Source: CAZMJP01 sp964566895
GTDB lineage: Bacteria; Patescibacteriota; Patescibacteriia; UBA2591; UBA6264
Assembly (NCBI GenBank): GCA_964566895.1
Contig: CAZMJP010000021.1
Coordinates: 1 to 10,306 of the forward strand
Direction of reading: 5' to 3'
DNA length: 10,306 nucleotides
Below, piece after piece: positions 1 to 5,850 of the stretch. Numbering within the stretch: the first letter of the stretch is position 1; each line of letters starts with the position of its first letter. The notes below the pieces were generated by a model. That model made no database searches. It saw only the letters and a program-made list of their open reading frames with translations, and was not told the origin of the DNA. Made by a program: the position numbers and the translations under genes.

Positions 1-262
1 GGTAATCAAATCCGTATTCCGGTTTATCATAACCAATATCCCTAACCACCTCTCTAACTAAATTGTTTATGTCGACCCAAGCGTTAGTGGTAATTTCTCC
101 TCCGACAATCGCATAACCGGTTCCCACGGCAACCTCGCAAGCTACTCGGCTATATTTATCGCCTTTTATAGCCGCATCCAAAATAGCGTCTGAAATTTGG
201 TCAGCTACCTTATCTGGATGCCCCTCGGTAACTGATTCAGAAGTGAACAAAAACTTTTTCAT
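1..262 (-). CDS. metK: S-adenosylmethionine synthetase, N-terminal part (cut by window edge)
   Basis: The enzyme makes S-adenosylmethionine from methionine and ATP in the cytoplasm. The 87 visible codons begin MKKFLFTSESVTEGHPDKV, the family's N-terminal signature with the conserved GHPDK that contacts ATP. A GTGYAIVGGE segment follows, and then the AWVDI..LVREVV region. The rest of the gene lies beyond base 1. I chose the ATG at 262 because it gives the usual MKK-LFTSE start; an in-frame ATG at 268 (MSMKK) is equally possible, and neither has a clear Shine-Dalgarno sequence. The gene follows the broken zinc-ribbon locus on the same strand, separated by about 170 bases rich in hairpins. No known SAM riboswitch was recognised in that leader. 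Confidence 0.95.
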   Translation of the reverse strand, partial: MKKFLFTSESVTEGHPDKVADQISDAILDAAIKGDKYSRVACEVAVGTGYAIVGGEITTNAWVDINNLVREVVRDIGYDKPEYGFDY

Positions 263-350
263 ACTCATCTTTTATTATGATTAATTATTATTAAAATCTT
301 ACTTTAATCTCTAGGCCGCCTCGTTTTAGTAGCATTTTTTGCAATAGACC

Positions 351-373
351 CCGAAGCAAAACCTTCGGTTTTG
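351..373. other. Two mutually exclusive hairpins in the metK leader
   Basis: CCGAAG (351-356) pairs with CTTCGG (363-368). CAAAACC (357-363) also pairs perfectly with GGTTTTG (367-373) around a TTC loop. The two stems share bases 363 and 367-368, so only one can form at a time. Neither is followed by a clear T-run on the minus strand, so this is not a textbook terminator. The core AAACCTTCGGTTT recurs in inverted orientation at 1907-1919. Confidence 0.6.
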
Positions 374-380
374 ACGGAGC

Positions 381-404
381 TTACAGAGTTACAGAGTTAC
401 AGAG
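381..404. repeat. Three perfect tandem copies of TTACAGAG
   Basis: TTACAGAG occurs at 381-388, 389-396 and 397-404 without gaps. The last copy runs into the left arm of the hairpin at 400-416. On the metK-coding strand it reads as CTCTGTAA three times. No spacers are present, so this is a simple short tandem repeat. Confidence 0.9.
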
Positions 405-416
405 GTCCGACCTCTG
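400..416 (-). terminator. Hairpin after the zinc-ribbon locus, possible weak terminator
   Basis: CAGAGGT (400-406) and ACCTCTG (410-416) form a perfect 7-bp stem with a 3-base loop, 16 bases beyond the stop codon at 433-435. The following bases on the minus strand are TAACTCTGTAA, not a T-run. It may be a processing or stability element rather than an intrinsic terminator. Confidence 0.35.
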
Positions 417-432
417 TATCTTACTCTATATC

Positions 433-1410
433 TTAGACTACTTCACTTTGGTAACACTTTTCACAATAAACGATTTCCGGCCTGTCGGGTGAATAAGTGG
501 TCTCAAACTCATTGGGACAGGGTTGATCGCCGTGAAAGTGTCCCCCTTTACACATACATCGCCGATGCCAAAGACGATTCGGCCCACGAGCCATAAACCG
601 ACGGCGATGGCGACAGTCCGGACAAAGACGAGGAAGAGGTATCTCAAGCCGCTTATAGAACGTCATCTCGTCTGGGGTAATGAGATAATTTTTTTTACAC
701 TGTACACATCCAAATATCTCCTTAAGCATTGCCTTTTCGTCCACTTCGCGAATTGAATCGGGGACATCATTCCATAAAACCGTTTCTTTGTCGAATGTAC
801 CTCGCGGATATTCCTCCCACTTAAACCCTTTCGCGAGCGCCTCTTCTTTTGTAAAAGGGAACCGCTCCTGAGCGGCGCTTTCGTTATAACCAAAAGCGCT
901 TACCGCCGGCGGGAAGAATTCCCCATACTCCCCCGCTTCGCGCATTTTTGCAATAATTTCCGCCCGAAGTTTCTCGTATTCTCCCTTTGGGTATTGCCGA
1001 TTTAGAATACAATAATCCTTTTTACGAAGCCCTACCGAACCGAAGCAACGATTTGAATTAAAACAATAGTAGGAATATTCCATAAAACTACACGTCCAAC
1101 ACAAACTTACACAAAGGTAATTTGAGACATCGATGCCAGCGTTTATGGAATTATAAACTCGTTCGGCATTTCGCCCGGCCGTATCTACATCGACGCAATC
1201 CTTCGCATTCCGCCAAACATGCACGCCGTACTTTGAATCTTCTGAATCATAACAATGGAAACAGGCAAGGCAATTCTCGGAATTTTTTATATAATTTCCT
1301 GTGCACCCTGGCGCATTTACAATTTCCCCGTACCTCCGTATCTGTAGGGCGAAAAACTCCGCGACCTGCTTCCGAACCGCTTCAACGCCACTCGCAGTGT
1401 CAAGTCTCAT
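433..1410 (-). pseudogene. Cys-rich zinc-ribbon protein, C-terminal fragment (frameshifted from the upstream ORF)
   Basis: The 325 aa counted from the ATG at 1410 hold a Cys-rich module (about residues 36-140) and a C-terminal zinc ribbon (about 232-325). The module ends in YCILNRQYPKGEY. The ribbon has cysteine pairs at C235/C238, C263/C266, C285/C287 and C316/C319, and ends PEIVYCEKCYQSEVV. The ATG at 1410 is probably not the true start: the frame is open back to 1494, and the upstream codons encode NCIFNRPYSKEEY, the end of another copy of the Cys-rich module. No usual start codon lies in that extension. I therefore read this as the downstream part of a gene that begins at 1873. The role is unknown; zinc binding is inferred from the Cys pairs. 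It could still be translated as a separate short protein. Confidence 0.7.
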
Positions 1411-1453
1411 AGCCGCAAGTCTCCGCTTATATTCCTCCTTTGAGTATGGCCGG

Positions 1454-1873
1454 TTAAAGATACAATTCGGCTGAGATATTAATATATTCCGAATTTACGC
1501 TCCGTATATGCATAAGAGATATCTTGGGTACCACCCGCCAAACCTCCAGAAACTGTTCAAAAAACGGTTTATCCGGATTATACGCCCGTCCGTACTGGAG
1601 CGGATCCCAATCGTCGGAGAACCAACAGTCATAACACCACACTGTATGGGGTTTATTGGGACTGTACATTGAGATTCCCTCCTTCCCGCATCGGTCGCAT
1701 TTTCGTTTATAAAAAGCACGTTCATTGCGAAATGCCAATCTTCTCTGCATTCTACAAGCTGGACACCAAGTCGGCGGCGGGACTTGTATTTTTTCGTAAA
1801 AATCAAAGTCATCGGGTTCAACGATAAACTCTTTTTGGCAATTCTGACAAATTTTTGTTTCCGACCGATGCAT
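1454..1873 (-). pseudogene. Cys-rich zinc-ribbon protein, N-terminal fragment
   Basis: This 139-aa ORF begins MHRSETKICQNCQKEF and has four CxxC pairs (C9/C12, C37/C40, C59/C62, C80/C83), which suggests two stacked zinc ribbons. The spacing and motifs (FYEKIQVPPPTWCPAC, then RR, then YSP.KP..VWC.DCW) match the C-terminal domain encoded at 433-720, so the intact protein would carry related zinc ribbons at both ends. The ORF runs NSEYINISAELYL and stops at 1454-1456, where the coding signal passes to the +1 frame. The DNA is more GC-rich than most of the window. Start: the ATG at 1871-1873, without a Shine-Dalgarno sequence. I know homologs as uncharacterised proteins of Candidate Phyla Radiation bacteria; no function is established. 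Confidence 0.7.
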
Positions 1874-1893
1874 AAAATCAAGATAAATTAAAC

Positions 1894-1920
1894 GAAACCC
1901 CGCACTAAACCGAAGGTTTC
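1894..1920. other. Small overlapping hairpins upstream of the zinc-ribbon gene
   Basis: AAACC-GAA-GGTTT (1907-1919) is a 5-bp hairpin and is the exact reverse complement of the 13-base core at 359-371. An alternative stem pairs GAAACC (1894-1899) with GGTTTC (1915-1920). The element lies 20-50 bases before the start of the N-terminal zinc-ribbon fragment, so it would be in its 5' leader. Confidence 0.5.
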
Positions 1921-1934
1921 AGCTCGCGCATTCG

Positions 1935-1982
1935 GATTCAATAACAAGATAAACTTTTATCTCAATCCCGATTTATTGAATC
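1935..1982. repeat. Nested inverted repeats in the 1874-2107 intergenic region
   Basis: GATTCAATAA (1935-1944) and TTATTGAATC (1973-1982) are perfect 10-base inverted repeats. Between them AGATAA (1947-1952) pairs with TTATCT (1957-1962). The whole can fold as a stem carrying an inner hairpin. It sits between the end of the ATPase gene and the zinc-ribbon gene. It lacks GC pairs and a T-run, so terminator function is doubtful. The rest of the 234-base gap holds no ORF that I would defend. Confidence 0.6.
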
Positions 1983-2056
1983 AGGACAACTTAAACAGAA
2001 TTTTCTTAATTGATACAAAAATAAAAAAAAGGCCTATAAAATTTCTAACACTAACA

Positions 2057-2078
2057 ATGATATTTGGCCGAATATCAT
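2057..2078 (-). terminator. Hairpin downstream of the ATPase gene, possible 3' end element
   Basis: ATGATATT (2057-2064) and AATATCAT (2071-2078) form a perfect 8-bp stem with the loop TGGCCG. It begins about 30 bases after the ATPase stop codon. An eight-base T-run follows on the minus strand only about 30 bases later, too far for a standard intrinsic terminator. Confidence 0.35.
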
Positions 2079-2107
2079 AACGAATGACGCTAAAATTAAA
2101 AAGACTG

Positions 2108-3559
2108 TTAAATAAGGGGTTGAGGGTTGCCGTCTTTTTTTTTAGTTTTTTCCCCTTCTTCCTTTTTACCCTCAATCGCCGCTTTTTCCTGGGCACTCCG
2201 CAAAATCTGCGCTTCCTCCTCTTCGATTAACTTCTTTGCCGCATCGGCGGAAATGGTATATTTGCTCCGAGAAAGCTCAATAATCTCTTCTCTATACGAC
2301 GGATGATTGGGCGGCAGGACATTTAAAGTTCGGGCGGAAAAAGGATCATAAGATTCTCCGTCAATCATCAATTTAATATAAAACTCCCGCTTGCCCAAAT
2401 TAATCATATCTTTGGCTTTAAAAAGGGGAGCCATATCCGATTCTAACGCTTCAGCGTCATCGCCGCCAACGCGAAAAACAATAATAGTGGCCACGTTACC
2501 TAAAACCGAAGCCTGCACTTGCGGTAAAAGTTGACCTAGGTACTGATGAGCAACGGTCAAACAAATACCATATTTCCTTGCTTCAGTCATCAGATTTTCA
2601 AACGTCTCAGTGACTAAATTATGGAACTCGTCAACATATAAATATAAACTCTTTCTCCCCTCCTCAGGTATAATCGCCCGCTCCATACCGGCTTGTTTAA
2701 TCTTAGTGATGAATATCGAACCGAAAAAACTTGAATTTTCTTCTCCTAATTTACCCTTGGAAAGATTAATAAAAATAATCTTTTCTTCATTCATCAATTT
2801 CTCTAAGTCTATTTTATTTTCTTTTTGTCCAAAAATATTCCTTAACATCGGGTCGGCTAAAAACTGACCAAGTTTGTTAACTAGAGGAATAATGGCGTCA
2901 GTGTCAAACTTCTCCGACCAGTCAGCAAACTCAATAGCCCAGAAACGTTTAACCATATCGTCGGTTATATATTCAACCACTTTTTGACGATAATTACGAT
3001 CAGTAAGCATAGAAATCATCCCTCTCATCGTGGCATAAGGGTAATCCAAAAGAGCCAAACAAGTAAAACGAAAAACATGTTCCAGCCGGGGCGTCCAATT
3101 GGCGCCGAACTGCTTTTTCATCACCTCAATTAAACCCTGCGTTAATTGGAATTTAAAACTCGGTTCAACATTGGCCAACGGATTAAAAGAAACAGGATGC
3201 TCACTATCGGACGGGTCTATTATCACCACATCGTCAATTCTCTCCTTCGGGATAAAACTTAAAAGCGTCTCAATCACATCGCCATGGGGATCAATAAAAC
3301 AAACTCCCTTGTTATGAGCAATATCCTGACGGACTAAAAGCTCTAAGAGTTTTGATTTTCCCACTCCGCTCTTACCAATAATATAAACATGGCGATCTCT
3401 ATCTCTTCGCTTAATGCCAAAAATAAATAATTTCTCCTCAAGGGCGGCGACGTAATTTGTCCGACCAATAAAAGAAACTTCTGCCGGATTAGCCTTTCCT
3501 AACGCTGGTAATTCCGGCGGCGGCGGAGCATAACGAATAATTTGAATTTTTTCTGCCAT
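2108..3559 (-). CDS. VirD4/TraG-type (HerA/FtsK superfamily) ATPase without membrane segment
   Basis: This 483-aa protein has a Walker A GKSGVGKS (62-69), the FIDPHGD motif (88-94) typical of VirD4/TraG-like coupling ATPases, a Walker B LYLYVDEFHNL (305-315), and the ARKYGICLTVAHQYLGQL segment (327-344) that follows it in this family. The lead-in FGIKRRDRDRHVYIIGK is also characteristic. The C-terminal tail (about 445-483) is a charged helix rich in Glu and Lys. VirD4 proteins pump or recruit DNA or protein substrates at the membrane. Classical members have N-terminal membrane helices; this one has none, so it may rely on the membrane proteins encoded just upstream. It has its own likely promoter at 3638-3666. 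Start: the ATG at 3557-3559, preceded by GAGG with almost no spacing. The transported substrate is unknown; DNA is a guess from the family. Confidence 0.88.
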   Translation of the reverse strand: MAEKIQIIRYAPPPPELPALGKANPAEVSFIGRTNYVAALEEKLFIFGIKRRDRDRHVYIIGKSGVGKSKLLELLVRQDIAHNKGVCFIDPHGDVIETLLSFIPKERIDDVVIIDPSDSEHPVSFNPLANVEPSFKFQLTQGLIEVMKKQFGANWTPRLEHVFRFTCLALLDYPYATMRGMISMLTDRNYRQKVVEYITDDMVKRFWAIEFADWSEKFDTDAIIPLVNKLGQFLADPMLRNIFGQKENKIDLEKLMNEEKIIFINLSKGKLGEENSSFFGSIFITKIKQAGMERAIIPEEGRKSLYLYVDEFHNLVTETFENLMTEARKYGICLTVAHQYLGQLLPQVQASVLGNVATIIVFRVGGDDAEALESDMAPLFKAKDMINLGKREFYIKLMIDGESYDPFSARTLNVLPPNHPSYREEIIELSRSKYTISADAAKKLIEEEEAQILRSAQEKAAIEGKKEEGEKTKKKDGNPQPLI

Positions 3560-3573
3560 CCTCTACTCAGAAG

Positions 3574-3599
3574 TTATGCTTTTTTGATATGAAGCATAA
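3574..3599 (-). other. 5'-leader hairpin before the ATPase gene
   Basis: TTATGCTT (3574-3581) and AAGCATAA (3592-3599) are perfect 8-base inverted repeats with a 10-base loop. They lie 15 bases upstream of the ATPase start codon and downstream of its predicted promoter, so they would fold in the 5' untranslated RNA. Confidence 0.5.
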
Positions 3600-3637
3600 A
3601 TTATTAACTCTTAAAAATATCCGACCTTACATTTCTA

Positions 3638-3666
3638 TTTTTATCTTCCCACCCAAATCTTGTCAA
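3638..3666 (-). promoter_or_regulatory. Sigma70-type promoter for the ATPase gene
   Basis: On the minus strand TTGACA (3661-3666, perfect -35) is followed after 17 bases by TAAAAA (3638-3643), a 4/6 match to the -10 box. It lies in the 119-base gap after the HEPN-like gene and would start RNA about 70 bases before the ATPase start codon. Confidence 0.55.
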
Positions 3667-3678
3667 AAATACCGAATA

Positions 3679-4395
3679 TTATAATTTCCGGATGGAGGAT
3701 AATTTCTCCGGTAAAGCACCTAATTCTTTTAAAAAATTTTCGAAAGATGTTACGGCTATTTTAGCTTCAGCGGCGCTTACCATAGAACCTGAAACATGAA
3801 CTAAACTGTTTCGTAAAAGATGAGCGTCCCAAACCCCCTTCAAGCTTCTTACCTCAGGAGCAATATGCGATAGACGTTCAGCCATATGGTCTCCGATATA
3901 GCCCGCTTTCTTTAAAAAAGTATCCACTAGAATATCGGCCTCAATAACGGCAAGTTTTAAATTTTCCGGAGTTGGCTCGGATAATTTATCTACCACCTTT
4001 TGCCACTGACGGATAAACCTTTTATCTTTATAAAACTTTTTACTCTCAGGCTTCCTAAACCAATAAAAAAGTTTTATTTTATACCTTAACGGCCAAACTC
4101 TAATCAAGACATAAAATATACACAGGGTCAGCAAGATATTTAAAACAATCACGTATAGATAAACGGTATTCCGCCAAAAATACAAAAAATCTTGAAACCA
4201 TCCCATATTTATGGAAAAACCGGGTCCGGAGAAAACATTAGTCATAAAGAGCATGCCAATCACAGCGAAGAGTATAATAAATAAAAATAAAACGTAAAGA
4301 AAATTAAAAAGATGGGCGGTATCGGCCATAAAAACTACACCGATGATGACAAAAAATACAACCAATAAAATTAAAATATATAAATAACTAAGCAT
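3679..4395 (-). CDS. Three-helix membrane protein with soluble HEPN-like domain
   Basis: This 238-aa protein has hydrophobic segments at about 3-23, 31-51 and 76-100. The first two are similar to each other (offset 28 residues, 9 of 21 identical), as if a helix had been duplicated. The soluble part (about 115-238) is helical and contains LAVIEADILVDTFLKKAGY (148-166) and WDAHLLRNSLVH (189-200). R195-N196-x3-H200 fits the R-x4-H motif, with Asn after Arg, that is the active-site signature of HEPN ribonucleases. Whether this is an active nuclease or only a related helical bundle cannot be told from sequence alone. An in-frame TAA at 4402-4404 fixes the ATG at 4395 as the most upstream possible start; no Shine-Dalgarno sequence is visible. 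It lies between the DUF8128-like gene and the ATPase gene, which suggests a shared process at the inner face of the membrane. Confidence 0.7.
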   Translation of the reverse strand: MLSYLYILILLVVFFVIIGVVFMADTAHLFNFLYVLFLFIILFAVIGMLFMTNVFSGPGFSINMGWFQDFLYFWRNTVYLYVIVLNILLTLCIFYVLIRVWPLRYKIKLFYWFRKPESKKFYKDKRFIRQWQKVVDKLSEPTPENLKLAVIEADILVDTFLKKAGYIGDHMAERLSHIAPEVRSLKGVWDAHLLRNSLVHVSGSMVSAAEAKIAVTSFENFLKELGALPEKLSSIRKL

Positions 4396-4485
4396 AAAAG
4401 GTTAAATTAAAAACAAAAAAAGTAAAAGAAATCTCGTCTTCCTTATTCCCCAGACATGCGCCTTATTCGTGCTTTTGCCTCTCCC

Positions 4486-5811
4486 CTACTGCCCAAACTT
4501 CTCCAAAGATTTTTCTTCTCCAAAAATTGACAATCCCACCTCAGGAGCAGCCTTACGACTCTCTAATCTTCTTATATGGGGCGTGGTCAGAACAACTCGC
4601 GTCGGCGGATGGAAAAGCGTAGCAACCGCTTTTACGCTCAGCTGGACAACTCTTGAGTGAAAATTCCAATTTAACGGATGCGAACTTAAAACACGACCCA
4701 TAAATGTCTCTTCGGGCATTTCGCGTCTTAAATAAGAAGACAATATCCGTTCCCGACGCAACTTATTGCGCCAACCCGGAAAAATATACGGCCTTACCCA
4801 CGCCCTTGTTCTTGTACTCATTTTATAATTCTGCCGAAAAGAATTTAACCCGGAAGCTGCAAACTGGTTAAAGGCGCCAATCAGCCCTCGACGGGCAAAA
4901 CTATCGTAAAAAATAGCCCGTGGAGAAATATAAATAAAACGAATTAACGTATTAAAAGCCTGGTCAGAAAGATTCTCTTCTATTGCCTTAAGGGCGACTA
5001 TCTCGCCGGGAGTGCTAGGCAATTTCTCAAGCTCTGCCACGCCTTCCCTCACTACCCCAGTCTTGACTCTTTTTGGTTTTTGCAGTCTTTCAACCAAACG
5101 CATCCAACGTCTACCCCAGTCAGACGGAGCCGGAGCAATGTTTATCTGAATGCCAACTATTTCTCGTTTTTTTAATCCTCCTAACACTTCTAAAAAGGAA
5201 GATATGGGATCAAATGTCTTTTCTCCTTCTTTGTCCTGAAGCTCAAATTCATCATACATTTTAATGGGAAGGGCATCCGGTTTGGCAAGTATTATCTCAC
5301 TACCCCACAAATCAAGATCTTGATTCTCTAATTCGTTTACATTTTTAGGCAAAGACTCAATATAGTCCTCCACTTCCATAATCTCTATGTCTGAATAATA
5401 GGAGAGAAAGGCCGCTTTAACCAAATCCCTTTGTCTCCCCTCTGTCCTAATATAAAAATGAATTTCTCCACCAAAACTGACCATTTCAAGTGTAAACCAT
5501 TTAGTCACTTCCCCTTTCCAATATCTCTCACCAAAATCTTCGGGCCAATTTCGCAAACCCCAAATAGCTTTCAAAACTTGTTCCATGCCTAAGGGTTTTT
5601 TAGCAACTTCCCTGGGAATTTGTATTTCTAAAAGCACATACTTCCGGCTATTTTTATATATTAATTGGCGCCAATAAAGCCAAACAGAATGGGTAATCAA
5701 TAACAAAATAAAAAAAAGCAAAACCCACCAAATCTCGCCGAAAAAGACATAGATAACCCGCCAGACATTATTCAATAAAATTGAAAAATCACTAATTATT
5801 TGATCAAACAT
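4486..5811 (-). CDS. Membrane-anchored DUF8128-like partner of the VirD4-type ATPase
   Basis: This 441-aa protein has an N-terminal hydrophobic segment (about 17-46) and then a large soluble domain. Its C-terminal region (about 396-430: VATLFHPPTRVVLTTP followed by ESRKAAPEVGLSIFG) resembles the conserved end of the domain I know as DUF8128. That domain precedes, or is fused to, VirD4/HerA-like ATPases in Candidate Phyla Radiation and other bacteria. I see no nucleotide-binding motif. The likely role is a membrane platform or assembly partner for the ATPase encoded at 2108-3559, supplying the membrane anchor it lacks; this is inference from context. The gene follows dnaJ by 37 bases and may be read through from it. 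Start: the ATG at 5809-5811, without a Shine-Dalgarno sequence. Confidence 0.7.
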   Translation of the reverse strand: MFDQIISDFSILLNNVWRVIYVFFGEIWWVLLFFILLLITHSVWLYWRQLIYKNSRKYVLLEIQIPREVAKKPLGMEQVLKAIWGLRNWPEDFGERYWKGEVTKWFTLEMVSFGGEIHFYIRTEGRQRDLVKAAFLSYYSDIEIMEVEDYIESLPKNVNELENQDLDLWGSEIILAKPDALPIKMYDEFELQDKEGEKTFDPISSFLEVLGGLKKREIVGIQINIAPAPSDWGRRWMRLVERLQKPKRVKTGVVREGVAELEKLPSTPGEIVALKAIEENLSDQAFNTLIRFIYISPRAIFYDSFARRGLIGAFNQFAASGLNSFRQNYKMSTRTRAWVRPYIFPGWRNKLRRERILSSYLRREMPEETFMGRVLSSHPLNWNFHSRVVQLSVKAVATLFHPPTRVVLTTPHIRRLESRKAAPEVGLSIFGEEKSLEKFGQ

Positions 5812-5813
5812 AG

Positions 5814-5850
5814 AAAATCATTTTAATTTTATCATTGTTATAATGATTTT
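5814..5850. other. Overlapping inverted repeats at the end of dnaJ
   Basis: AAAATCATT (5814-5822) and AATGATTTT (5842-5850) are perfect 9-base inverted repeats. ATCATT (5831-5836) can also pair with AATGAT (5842-5847) around a 5-base loop, so the right arm has two possible partners. The element fills the 37-base gap between the dnaJ stop codon and the start of the next gene. It is AT-only apart from single pairs and has no proper T-tail. Confidence 0.4.

Noticed and set aside
381..404. Short tandem repeats as a CRISPR array
   Set aside because: The unit is only 8 bases, copies are contiguous and there are no spacers.
263..432. A known SAM riboswitch in front of metK
   Set aside because: I could not find the conserved core of SAM-I or SAM-II; only generic hairpins and repeats are present.
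1981..2196. 71-codon Lys/Arg-rich ORF
   Set aside because: Its first half is an out-of-frame reading of the charged tail of the ATPase, and the rest is AT-rich spacer.
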